Below, piece after piece: positions 34,435-43,079 of a DNA stretch of 64,000 nt. Positions within the stretch are counted from its first letter, which is position 1; the number at the start of each line of letters is the position of its first letter. Position numbers and translations under genes: made by a program. The notes under the pieces were generated by a model. The model had not been told where the DNA came from. It searched no databases and saw only the letters and a list, made by a program, of their open reading frames with translations. The stretch spans positions 5,704,001 through 5,768,000 of the forward strand of contig NZ_CP012201.1 in NCBI RefSeq assembly GCF_001191005.1. Direction: 5' to 3'. This DNA is from Massilia sp. NR 4-1. Lineage in GTDB: Bacteria; Pseudomonadota; Gammaproteobacteria; Burkholderiales; Burkholderiaceae_D.

Positions 34435-35940
34435 ATGGCTTATAGATGGGAATCCGAGGATAGCGTCTGGCTGGAGCAGGAGAACGGCCAGTTTCAACTT
34501 GCCGAGAGCAATGGGCTGGGCCATACCGAGTGGCCGGCCCAGGCGCGCAGCCGGCTGCCGGATGTGGCCAGCCTGCTCGGCGCGGCGTTGCCGCAGACTT
34601 GCGAACATGGTTCCATCTACCCCGAAGACTTCCAATTCTGTCCCGAATGCGGCGCCGCGCTGCGCCATCCGGCCGCCGCAGCCGATGCACCGGAGTGGTG
34701 GGGCGCCACCAGCGCGCCCTTGCCGGACAGCTCATGCCCCCTGCCCAAGCACGCGCCGCACGGCCTGCCGCTGACCGCCTTGCCGCTGGCCGTCGCGCTG
34801 GAAAGCCGTCCGCCCGAACCGCATGTGGGACAGGCCGAACGCCGCCTGCCGGCGCCGCCGAATGCCGTCTGCGTGTTCGCCGCGGCCAGTTTCGGCTTCC
34901 GCGGCCAGCGCCTGCTGGCGCTGGCCTATACCCGCAATGTGCTGCAGTACTGGGACCCGCTGGCCCGGCACTGGCAGGTGATGGCGGCCGAAGATTATGA
35001 ATCCGATCTGCGCTTCACCGCGTCCGACTATGCCTGGCTGCCGCTCGATGCGGCGGCCGGCCGGCGCGGCGATGTGGCGCTGGTGCCGGCGGCCCAGGGG
35101 CTGTTCCGCCTGCGTATCAATCCCGTCGGCGAAAGCTACCGTACCGAAGCGCTGTTCCTGGCCCGCCTGGCCAGCGCGCCGGGCGCGGTGGGCAAGCATA
35201 TCGCCTGCCTGTTTGCCGACGACGACGGCGTCCACCTGTGGGCGGCCGATGCCGACGGCGCCAATCCGGAAGCGCTCTCCGTGGCGGGCGGCGCCGCGCC
35301 CAGCGGCGGCTGGTCGCGCCCCGTCAGCTATGACGGCAGCTTGATCTGGCTGCACGAACAGGGTCATCTGGTCTGGCGTCCCGGCGCCGAGCCGCAATGG
35401 CTGGCCTGGCCCTTCCCATGGACGCCGCGCCTGATCCTGGGCGGCCCGGTGCGCAGCCGCGATGGCCGCCTGTGGCTGATCGGCCATGATGGGCAGGGCT
35501 ACTCCTTCCGCGAGTTGGGCCTGGCCCAGGCCCAGGTGGAGGTCATCGACGGCGCGCGCCTGGGCTTCGGCACCTTGCTGTTCCGCCGCGGCCACCAGGT
35601 GAAGGACGAACCCTGGGCCATCGAGGATGTCGAGGACCAGCGCCACAGCGATGCGCTGGTGCTGCCGCTGCTGGAAAACCTGAGCAGCACGCGCAGCCAG
35701 CCCACGGGCCTGGTGCTGCGCTTCGAGAAATTCACCGGCAAGGCCGAAGCGGCGCTGGAAAGCGCGGCCCTGCCGCGCACCCTGATCGAGTGGATCGGCC
35801 AGCGCAATGTGATCCTGGACGAGGTGGTGCGCCTGAGCCGTCCCGGCGACTGCCTGCCTTTCGTGTACGACGATTGCCTGTGGCTGCACCATCCCACCTG
35901 GAACGAGATCCGGGGCTGGCAACTGAAGGCGCTGGCATGA
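34435..35940 (+). CDS. Zinc-ribbon/beta-propeller-like protein of the tubulin-like operon
   Basis: This 501-residue soluble protein is the first gene of the operon. A putative zinc site lies at C56-x-H58 and C69-P-E-C72 (TCEHGSIYPEDFQFCPECGA). The rest (about 140-495) is rich in short strands with repeated Trp/Gly motifs (LLALAYTRNVLQYWDP, GVHLWAADADG, SLIWLHEQGHLVWRPG, GRLWLIGHDGQGY), which suggests a WD-like propeller or other beta-repeat scaffold. There is no signal peptide or TM helix, so it is probably cytoplasmic. Its stop overlaps the next start (ATGA at 35937). I do not recognise a named family; a scaffold or adaptor role for the membrane complex is inference. Confidence 0.72.
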   Translation: MAYRWESEDSVWLEQENGQFQLAESNGLGHTEWPAQARSRLPDVASLLGAALPQTCEHGSIYPEDFQFCPECGAALRHPAAAADAPEWWGATSAPLPDSSCPLPKHAPHGLPLTALPLAVALESRPPEPHVGQAERRLPAPPNAVCVFAAASFGFRGQRLLALAYTRNVLQYWDPLARHWQVMAAEDYESDLRFTASDYAWLPLDAAAGRRGDVALVPAAQGLFRLRINPVGESYRTEALFLARLASAPGAVGKHIACLFADDDGVHLWAADADGANPEALSVAGGAAPSGGWSRPVSYDGSLIWLHEQGHLVWRPGAEPQWLAWPFPWTPRLILGGPVRSRDGRLWLIGHDGQGYSFRELGLAQAQVEVIDGARLGFGTLLFRRGHQVKDEPWAIEDVEDQRHSDALVLPLLENLSSTRSQPTGLVLRFEKFTGKAEAALESAALPRTLIEWIGQRNVILDEVVRLSRPGDCLPFVYDDCLWLHHPTWNEIRGWQLKALA

Positions 35941-37433
35941 AGCGCCTGCTCATGAGCGCGGCGGCGGCCCTGCTGCTGCCGGGGGCGGCGCTGGCCGTGC
36001 CGCAGGTTTTCCTGGTGCAGAACTCGGGCTGGATGGAACCCTTCTTCAGCGATCCGTCCTCGCAGTACAAGGCACTGGTGACGGAGGTGGTACTGGCTGC
36101 GACGGGGCCGGGCGATGCCTTGGTGCTGGCTTCCTTCAACCAGAGCCAGCCCGGCGCGCCATCGCCCAAGGCCTTGCTGGCGGAGCGCGCCGACGGCGCG
36201 CAATTGCGCCAGCATGTGGCGGCGGCGCTGTCGCCGCTGGGCGTGGCGAAAAAGCCCGGCAGCGGCGCGCTGGCCGACACCGACCTGGGCGAGGCGGTCA
36301 GCGCGTCCATCGGCACGGCGCTGGACAACAAGCCAGGCCTGGTCTGGCTGTTCACCAACAACAAGAACAGTCCGAACAACGACCAGGCTACGGCGGCGCG
36401 CAACCGCGAATTCTATGAGCTTATCCACCATGGCGGCGCGATCCGCAAGGCGCTGGCCTTCCCGCTGCACATGCCGGTGAAGGGCAAGTCCTATAGCGCG
36501 AACGGCCTGATGGTGTATGTCTTTGCCATCCACGACGCGGGGGCGGCCCAGCTGGATGCGCTGCTGCGCTCCGGCCGCCTGCGGCAGGTGATTACCGAGA
36601 CGCCGGCCCGCCTCAAGCCGCTGGACCAGGACACGGTGCGTCTGCGCCCGGTGCGGGTCGAGAACGTGCCGGGCGTGAATTTCTCCACGCTGCCGAACGG
36701 CATGCTGCGCGCCGATGTGGATGCGGGCGCCACGGCGAAAGGCGGCAGCGCGCCGGCCGCCCGCATCGGCTGGCAGCTGGAAAACGCCATCTACCCTTAC
36801 ACCATCGTCAGCGCCCATCTGGACGCCGCCTCGGCGCTGGCGGGCGAGCGCAAAGCCATCGCGCTGGGCAGCGACAGCGTGCGCGCGCTGGCGCCCGGCA
36901 AGCCGCAGCCGCTGTCCTCGTCGCTGCAATTGCCGGTGGCCCAATTGCCCGGCAAATGGTCGCTGGCGGCGGTGCAGGCGGCCGGTTCGGCGCAACTGCT
37001 GCCGGGTCGCGTCGAAGTGCGGCTCAGCGAGCAAAAGCTGGAGCTGTCGCAGGCCTTCCGCCAGCGCATGGCCGCGCTTTTCCCCGGCGATCCGCTGCCG
37101 GATATCTTCACGCCGCCGGAGCGGATCCAGGGTTCGCGCGCCGTGCTGCCGGTCGAGGTGCGGGTCAATTACGGCATCGCGCCGCTGCTGGCCGCCCTGG
37201 GCCTGGTGGGCGCGCTGCTGGTGCTGGCCGCCGGCCTGGTGATCGCCCTGACGCGCGGCCGCAAGGTGCGCCTGGTGGTCGAGGGCGAGCCGCGCACCAT
37301 CCACACCAAGCCGGGCATGCGCACGCCGATCCACGACAAGGCGGGCAATAAGATAGCCGAACTGCATACCACGCTGTTCGCAAGCACATTGAACGATCTG
37401 CGCGAAGGCGCGCAGGTCCGTCTGGAAAAATGA
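35937..37433 (+). CDS. vWA-like membrane protein lacking a MIDAS motif
   Basis: The 498-residue protein starts at the ATGA overlap, giving a signal peptide (LLMSAAAALLLPGAALA). The periplasmic part begins VFLVQNSGWMEPFF, which aligns in position with the DxSxS strand of von Willebrand A domains but reads QNSGW, so metal binding at a MIDAS is unlikely. The following alternation of strands and helices (about 25-180, incl. PGLVWLFTNNKNSPNN) fits a vWA-like fold. A beta-rich region comes next, then one TM helix (about 413-437) and a basic cytoplasmic tail of about 60 residues (RKVRLVVEGEPRTIHTKPGM). It could link periplasm to the cytoplasmic tubulin-like filament. Confidence 0.68.
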   Translation: MKRLLMSAAAALLLPGAALAVPQVFLVQNSGWMEPFFSDPSSQYKALVTEVVLAATGPGDALVLASFNQSQPGAPSPKALLAERADGAQLRQHVAAALSPLGVAKKPGSGALADTDLGEAVSASIGTALDNKPGLVWLFTNNKNSPNNDQATAARNREFYELIHHGGAIRKALAFPLHMPVKGKSYSANGLMVYVFAIHDAGAAQLDALLRSGRLRQVITETPARLKPLDQDTVRLRPVRVENVPGVNFSTLPNGMLRADVDAGATAKGGSAPAARIGWQLENAIYPYTIVSAHLDAASALAGERKAIALGSDSVRALAPGKPQPLSSSLQLPVAQLPGKWSLAAVQAAGSAQLLPGRVEVRLSEQKLELSQAFRQRMAALFPGDPLPDIFTPPERIQGSRAVLPVEVRVNYGIAPLLAALGLVGALLVLAAGLVIALTRGRKVRLVVEGEPRTIHTKPGMRTPIHDKAGNKIAELHTTLFASTLNDLREGAQVRLEK

Positions 37434-37450
37434 CCTTCAGAGGAAATCCG

Positions 37451-37963
37451 ATGCAGAAATCAAACGATATCCAGCTGGCCCAGGCCAACACCGATCCCGG
37501 TTTCAAGATTCCGGGCGGCGACAAGCCGGCGCAGCCGGGCAGCCAGCCGGCCGCCAGCGCCAGCGCACCCGCCGGCACGCCGGCCGCGCCGGACGGCAGC
37601 AACGGCGGCTTGAGCGGCACGCCGCCGGCCAGTGGCATCGAAGTCGCGCCGGTGGCCGGCGCGCCCGCCACCGATACCAGCTCGCGCGACCTGATCATCG
37701 GCGGCGGCATCTTCGTGGTGCTGCTGATTATCTTCGTCTTCGTGCGCAATGCCTTCGCCAACCACCTGGTCAAGCGCCGCGTGGCGCCATCCTCGGCCGA
37801 CACGGCGGGCTGGCTGCTGTTCTGCGGCCTATCCTTCCTCAGCGCGGCCGCCGTGCTGGGCATCATCAATTCCGACCGCTTCCTGAGCGTGGCCATCACC
37901 GGCACCTTGCTGGTGTTCGGCATCGCCTCGCTGGTGGGCGCCGCGCTGACCGGCCGCCGCTGA
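37451..37963 (+). CDS. Three-TM membrane protein of the tubulin-like operon
   Basis: The 170-residue protein starts at ATG 37451 behind AGAGGAAA; an in-frame ATG at 37430 overlaps the previous stop (ATGA) and lacks a ribosome-binding site. The first 75 residues are Pro/Ala/Gly-rich and likely disordered. Three TM helices follow (DLIIGGGIFVVLLIIFVFV; GWLLFCGLSFLSAAAVLGII; FLSVAITGTLLVFGIASLVG). I do not recognise a family. It lies 16 bp before the tubulin-like gene and probably forms part of its membrane anchor. Confidence 0.7.
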   Translation: MQKSNDIQLAQANTDPGFKIPGGDKPAQPGSQPAASASAPAGTPAAPDGSNGGLSGTPPASGIEVAPVAGAPATDTSSRDLIIGGGIFVVLLIIFVFVRNAFANHLVKRRVAPSSADTAGWLLFCGLSFLSAAAVLGIINSDRFLSVAITGTLLVFGIASLVGAALTGRR

Positions 37964-37979
37964 AAGAAAGAATATCGCC

Positions 37980-40900
37980 ATGGCTGAATTCCCCAATCCC
38001 AGTATCGAGAAAAAGGCCGAGCTGAAGGTCGACCTGCGGCCCACGCTGTTCATCGGCGCCGGCGGCACCGGCATGGAAGTGATGATGCGCATCCGCCGCC
38101 GCATCCTGTCCGAAGTGTGGAACCGCCACCACCCGGTGCGCGTCGATGCCATCGGCCAGTTCCCGGTGGCGCGCTTCCTGCACATGGACCTGGACAGCGG
38201 CGCCCTGATCGACGAAGGCAAGTCGCAGCGCACCGATCCCTGGTATGAGCTGGTCAAGCTGAGCGAGGAAGAGCGCCTGGTCGAGCATATCGACCTGCCG
38301 CAATACCACGAGTCGGACGACAGCCTGGCGCGCTTCCCGCTGATCGAAAACTGGATGCCGCTGCGACCCAAGAAACTGCGCTCGCTGGGCATCGATCCGT
38401 CCAAGGGGGCGGGCCAGATCCGCGCGCTGGCGCGGCTCTACCTGTTCGACAAATATCCCAAGCTGCGCGGCCGCATCAAGGGCGCGCTCAATTTCCTGAG
38501 CAGCAATGCCGGCAATGAGCGCAAGGAGAATTACCAGCGCCTTGGCCTGCAGGTCGATACCTCCAAGTTCCGCATCGTGGTGATCGCCTCGAACGCGGGC
38601 GGTACCGGCGCCGGCAGCGCACTCGATCTGGGCTGGATCGCCAAGGCCGTGGCGCGCCAGGAAGTGGCGGAAAGCCAGGTCGACCTGGTGATGTTGATGC
38701 CGTCCGGTTATGCCAAGGCCAATAAGGAGCGCACCGAGGCGAATGCCTACGCCACCCTGATGGAACTGGAAACGGCGATGCGCGATATGAACGCGCAAGT
38801 GCGCTGGGCCGACCCCGACAGCCTGGTGGGACGCGGCGCGCCTTTCGACGACGTGTATTTCGTCGATACCGCCAACCTCGCCAACAAGGCCACGATGGAC
38901 GTCAAGGACGTGTACCAGATGGTGGCCGATTCCCTGTTCGAGGATTTCGCTTCCGCCGATTTTGCCAACCGCAAGCGTTCGGTGGCGGTCAACCAGCAGC
39001 AGCACAAGCTCGGCCCCTTCAATCCGCGCGTGCCGGAACAGCGTTTCGGCGATATGCGCCTGTCCTACTCCAAGGTGTATTCGGCCTTCGGCCAGGCGGT
39101 GCTCGACACCCAGCAAAGCCTGCGCGACGATATCCGTGCCTATGAGTTGTCGGCCCTGATGGTGAAGGCCTTCTTCGGCATCATGGGCAGCGACGGTGTG
39201 CCGGCGCGCCGCGCGGGCGACCAGGAACGCGACGTCTTCATGCGCGAGCAGATGGGCATGAGCGAACGCCCCTTCGACGAATTCCCCGACTTCCGCAAGG
39301 GCACGGTGGACGTGACGCCGTTCTACGATTACGCCCTGACCGGCCAGCTGCTGCTGGACAAGGACCAGCGCTCCCTGCTGGAGCGGGTGGAAAGCAAGGT
39401 GCAGCTGGAAATCGACCGCATCATGGGTTCCTACGAGCTGAAGGCCTGGCGCGAGAAAGTGGCCGAGCTGCTGCCGCATCTGGAGCGCGACGCCATCCGT
39501 GAAGCGGGCGCCACCGCCGAAACCAGCGAGGACCGGCTGAAACGCCATACCGCCGAGCTGCTGCAAAGCCTGAAGGGCCGCGTGCGCGAAAAGCTGTATC
39601 AACTGCTGGACGACCGCAAGCAGGGTGGCCTGGAATTCGTGCTCTCGCTGCTGGAGCAGATCAAGGGCCGCATCTCCTTGCGCGATCTGGCCCATGTGGA
39701 GCGCAATGCACGCCGCTACCGCGATATGCGCGACGCCCTGCGCACGCGCCAGGTCGAGGAATCGCTGAGCAATCTGTCGCAGGCGGCGGGCAAGCTGTTT
39801 GGCCGCGAGGCACAGGCGCGCGAAGTGATGGGCCATTTGAAGCGCGACATCTCCGATTATCTGCGCTTCCACCTGCTGGCGGTGGCGGCGGGGCAGGCGA
39901 TGGAAGTGCTGCGCTATATGTCGTCCTGGCTGGGCGATATCGAAACGGTGGACGAGAAGGGCCAGCCGGTATGGAGCGGCGTTGCCGGCGAATTCCAGGA
40001 AGGCCGGCGCTGCGTGGATGCGATGCTGGTCGCCATCGACCAGCGCATCGCCCAATTGCGCGCCGATGCCCGGCACGAGCATGCGACCTATATGAAGCTG
40101 GCGCCGGAAACCCTGCCGGAACCGGTCAAGCTGACGGGCGACGTCAGCGCCTGGAGCGAGGAAGTGTTGACGGAATTCGGCGGCTCCGAGCGCCTGTTCC
40201 CGCAACTGGGCGACGAGAAGCTGCGCGCCTCGCTGCTGCTGCAATTGTTCCGCCGCGCCCAGACCCAGCTCAGCACCGAGCAGCTGGGCGACACTGCGCC
40301 GCCCGATCCGCTGCTGGAACGGCTGACGGCCCTGTCGCCGCAGGAGCGCCAGCGCATTTTCGGCGAATGGATACGCAGCGCCATGCCCTGGATGAACGCG
40401 CGCTTCAGCGCCGAATTCACGCCCAATGCCGACCAGTTCAAATGCTTTATCGGGGTGGGCGACGTCAATGCCTGGCGCAAGCTGGAAGCCGAGATCAAGG
40501 CCGCCGTGCCGACCGGTTTCTTCCACGGTGAGCTGGTGAATATCGTGAACACGGGTATTTCGGGCAAGGCGGTCTGCTATATCGAGCTGTCCGGCTTCCC
40601 GATGACGGTGCTGCGCGGCTTGCCGACCTGGCGCACCTCCTACCAGATCGAAAATCCCAAGATCCCCACCCACCTGCATTTCGATGCGACCCGCTTCCGC
40701 CATCCGATCGCGCCCAATATGGATGAGCTGAACCGGCTGGCCGACGATTACGAGTGGTTCCTGCAGGCGATCGCGCTGGGTGTCATCAAGCGCAAGGCTG
40801 ATCTGGCCGACCGCGAAGCGCTGTTCCAGCCCAAGGGGCAGTATCTGTTCGAGGTGGAGCAGGGTTCCGGCGAGTGGCTGCAGATCGGGAATGAATTCGC

Positions 40901-41612
40901 CATCCGTTCCAACGGCCTGCCGCCGTATTACCGCGAGCAGGTGATCGCCGCGGTGCGCCAGCGCCTGGCCCATGTGGGCGCTTACCAGCTGGTGCTGCTG
41001 GCGGCCTTGATGCGCCACTATCAGCTGCGCGTGTATCAGCCTAAACTGGAGGTGGACGAGACCGGGGCCGAGCTGCCTTCGCCATCGCTGCCGAATATCA
41101 CGGCCAAGCGCCTGCACGACGAATGGCTGCGCCGCGCGCAGTCGCTGGAAGCATCGCTGTCGCCCGCTGTGGTGGAGCAGGCGCTGGCCGCGCTGGCGCA
41201 GTGGAGCGAGGCGGTCGATGGCTCGGCCAGCGATGCCTATGTGTGGGAAGTGCAGAGCCGCGTCGAGAAGCGCGTGCTAAGGCCCGAATATCTGGCGAGC
41301 GAGAATGCGGCCGCGGCCGTGCTGCGCGGGCCGCAGCAGCGCGCGGCGCAGGCGGCGCATGGCGCGCCGGCGGCAGGCGGGGGCGCGCTGTACAAGGTCT
41401 TCCTGAACAAGGCGCAGCAGGGACCATATTCCCTGGCGGAGCTGGCGCAGCGCATCGCGCGCGATGAAGTGGCGCGTGCCACCAAGGTGTGGAATATGGC
41501 GTGGACGCCGCATGTGGACCAGTGGAAGGCGGCCGGCGATATTGCGGAAATTGCGGCGTTGTTCTCGCCCGCGATTCCCGATCCGTATGACGATATTCCC
41601 GATCCGGAGTAA
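37980..41612 (+). CDS. Tubulin/FtsZ-like GTPase with C-terminal GYF_2 domain
   Basis: The 1210-residue protein has the N-terminal nucleotide-binding loop TLFIGAGGTGMEVMMRIRRR (G26-G31) and the tubulin signature SNAGGTGAGSALDLGWIAKA (207-213), in the order and spacing of tubulin/FtsZ proteins. It matches the divergent bacterial tubulin-like families (FtsZl/Tubulin_2 type) rather than FtsZ, which is about 380 residues. After the GTPase part (about 20-480) come a long helical region with coiled-coil character (about 480-700), a mixed region (700-1100) and a GYF_2 domain (about 1140-1200: GPYSLAELAQRIARDEVA, VWNMAWTPHVDQWK). GYF domains bind proline-rich peptides, and two operon partners have proline-rich parts. 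GTPase activity and polymerisation are inferred. Confidence 0.85.
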   Translation: MAEFPNPSIEKKAELKVDLRPTLFIGAGGTGMEVMMRIRRRILSEVWNRHHPVRVDAIGQFPVARFLHMDLDSGALIDEGKSQRTDPWYELVKLSEEERLVEHIDLPQYHESDDSLARFPLIENWMPLRPKKLRSLGIDPSKGAGQIRALARLYLFDKYPKLRGRIKGALNFLSSNAGNERKENYQRLGLQVDTSKFRIVVIASNAGGTGAGSALDLGWIAKAVARQEVAESQVDLVMLMPSGYAKANKERTEANAYATLMELETAMRDMNAQVRWADPDSLVGRGAPFDDVYFVDTANLANKATMDVKDVYQMVADSLFEDFASADFANRKRSVAVNQQQHKLGPFNPRVPEQRFGDMRLSYSKVYSAFGQAVLDTQQSLRDDIRAYELSALMVKAFFGIMGSDGVPARRAGDQERDVFMREQMGMSERPFDEFPDFRKGTVDVTPFYDYALTGQLLLDKDQRSLLERVESKVQLEIDRIMGSYELKAWREKVAELLPHLERDAIREAGATAETSEDRLKRHTAELLQSLKGRVREKLYQLLDDRKQGGLEFVLSLLEQIKGRISLRDLAHVERNARRYRDMRDALRTRQVEESLSNLSQAAGKLFGREAQAREVMGHLKRDISDYLRFHLLAVAAGQAMEVLRYMSSWLGDIETVDEKGQPVWSGVAGEFQEGRRCVDAMLVAIDQRIAQLRADARHEHATYMKLAPETLPEPVKLTGDVSAWSEEVLTEFGGSERLFPQLGDEKLRASLLLQLFRRAQTQLSTEQLGDTAPPDPLLERLTALSPQERQRIFGEWIRSAMPWMNARFSAEFTPNADQFKCFIGVGDVNAWRKLEAEIKAAVPTGFFHGELVNIVNTGISGKAVCYIELSGFPMTVLRGLPTWRTSYQIENPKIPTHLHFDATRFRHPIAPNMDELNRLADDYEWFLQAIALGVIKRKADLADREALFQPKGQYLFEVEQGSGEWLQIGNEFAIRSNGLPPYYREQVIAAVRQRLAHVGAYQLVLLAALMRHYQLRVYQPKLEVDETGAELPSPSLPNITAKRLHDEWLRRAQSLEASLSPAVVEQALAALAQWSEAVDGSASDAYVWEVQSRVEKRVLRPEYLASENAAAAVLRGPQQRAAQAAHGAPAAGGGALYKVFLNKAQQGPYSLAELAQRIARDEVARATKVWNMAWTPHVDQWKAAGDIAEIAALFSPAIPDPYDDIPDPE

Positions 41613-41624
41613 GGAAACCGGCCT

Positions 41625-43079
41625 GTGACCCAAGAGTTGAACTATCGCTGCAGCAACGAGGCTTGTGGCAAGGGATGGCCAAGGCAGGTGGCCTTCTGTC
41701 CTTATTGCGGCACGCAGCAGCTGGCGGCCAGCGCAGCGCCGCTTGAGCAGCGCACCGCCGCCCCGGCCGCCGCGCAGCCACCGCAGCCTGCGGTTAATGG
41801 CGCGCCGAGGGCTGTTGGCGGCAACACCGATGCTGCGCAAAACGAGCTGGATTTCGAGCCGCCATCGCTGACGCATGCCAATGCCGCCATCCGCGATCTG
41901 GCGCCGCCATCGCTGGCGAAAACCATCGCCTCGGCGCAGGCCGAAGCGTCGCGCGATGATGCCGATACCGAGGGCGCGCCGCGCGGCGGCAATCTGGCCT
42001 GGAACTCGGGGCAGGGCGGAGCGCTGAACAAGCCGCCGGCGGCCCAGGGGCCGGCATTGTCGTCCGATACGCCCGAGTGGGCCTCTCCCGCGCCGCCAGC
42101 GGGCAAGCTGGCGCAAGACGAAATGCCGGAGCCGCCCGCCCAGGGCATCAACTCCGGCAAGCAGGCCAATGCCGGCGGCGGCAAGCCGTCCGCCGCGCCG
42201 CGCGCCGAGGCGCCACGGTCCGGTGCGCCCCTGCGCAAGCCGATCAGTAAAACCACCTGGGCCATGGTGGCGCTTTTCCTGCTCGCGGTCTGGCTGCTGA
42301 TGCGCCCCGAGAGCGTCGCCAAACAGGCCGCGCACCGCGTCGATGAGGCCATCGCCATGCTGCCCGAGTGCCGCCTTGCCGATGCGCGCGCCGAGCTGGC
42401 GGCGCTGACGGAAGCCAAGGCGCCCAAGGCGCAGACCAAGCGCCTGCAGGACGCCATTGCCGGCGCTGTTCCCGGCTGCGAGAAGAAAGTCCGCCGCGAC
42501 AAGGCATGGAAGGAGCTGGCGCCGATTCTGGAAAGCGCCACCCGGTCCGGCGCGGCGGAGCGCGCTGCCGAGCGCCTGTCCGGCTTCACGCGTAAATGGG
42601 GCGAAAGCCCGGAGACGAAGGAGCTGGCGGGCCGCATCGACGCCAAGCGTGCCGAGAACCTGCTCGACGAAGCCGACGCCTGCCTGCGCAAGAACGACCG
42701 CGCCTGCATGGAGGCCCGCATCAAGGCCGCTGAAAAGTTGAAGCGTCCGGAGGCCGAGGAACGCATCCGCCAGTTGAAGGAACGCCTGTCGCATCTGCTG
42801 GAATCGACCTTGCTGGACCAGGCTTCAAGTCCAGCGCCGCAGAGCGAAGCGGCCAGCGCCACGGCGCGCGAGGTGCAGCGCCTGCAGGCCGACGCCGTGC
42901 GCGAGATCGCCCAGGGCAATTACCGCGCCGCCATCGGCCGCGCCAGTCAGTGCATGACCCAGACCGATCCCGGCAACCGCGAGTGCCAGCAGTTGCACGA
43001 GAAAGCCGAGCGTCTGGAGCGAGAATACCAGCGCTGCATCATGGGCGGCATGACCTGGTCTAACGGTCGTTGTCTATAG
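41625..43079 (+). CDS. Zinc-ribbon, single-TM, cysteine-rich protein
   Basis: The 484-residue protein starts with GTG, with AAGGA 9 bp before it. An N-terminal zinc ribbon (YRCSNEACGKGWPRQVAFC then PYCG, residues 9-30) is followed by a Pro/Ala-rich linker (about 35-205), a TM helix at about 208-225 (TTWAMVALFLLAVWLLM) and an alpha-helical C-terminal domain (about 230-484) with eight cysteines, ending CIMGGMTWSNGRCL. With the ribbon in the cytoplasm, the C-terminal part would be periplasmic and could hold four disulfides. The Pro-rich linker is a possible ligand for the GYF_2 domain of the tubulin-like protein. It is the last gene of the operon and its 3' end overlaps the convergent ABC permease gene by 20 bp. 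Confidence 0.72.
   Translation: MTQELNYRCSNEACGKGWPRQVAFCPYCGTQQLAASAAPLEQRTAAPAAAQPPQPAVNGAPRAVGGNTDAAQNELDFEPPSLTHANAAIRDLAPPSLAKTIASAQAEASRDDADTEGAPRGGNLAWNSGQGGALNKPPAAQGPALSSDTPEWASPAPPAGKLAQDEMPEPPAQGINSGKQANAGGGKPSAAPRAEAPRSGAPLRKPISKTTWAMVALFLLAVWLLMRPESVAKQAAHRVDEAIAMLPECRLADARAELAALTEAKAPKAQTKRLQDAIAGAVPGCEKKVRRDKAWKELAPILESATRSGAAERAAERLSGFTRKWGESPETKELAGRIDAKRAENLLDEADACLRKNDRACMEARIKAAEKLKRPEAEERIRQLKERLSHLLESTLLDQASSPAPQSEAASATAREVQRLQADAVREIAQGNYRAAIGRASQCMTQTDPGNRECQQLHEKAERLEREYQRCIMGGMTWSNGRCL

Noticed and set aside
34428..34445. Short leader peptide frame before the tubulin-like operon
   Set aside because: Five codons in a different frame without a ribosome-binding site at proper distance; no attenuation signals seen.
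37896..41117. A frame of about 1073 codons antisense to the tubulin-like gene
   Set aside because: It has shadow-frame composition (His/Gln/Ala-rich) and overlaps a protein with clear GTPase motifs on the other strand.
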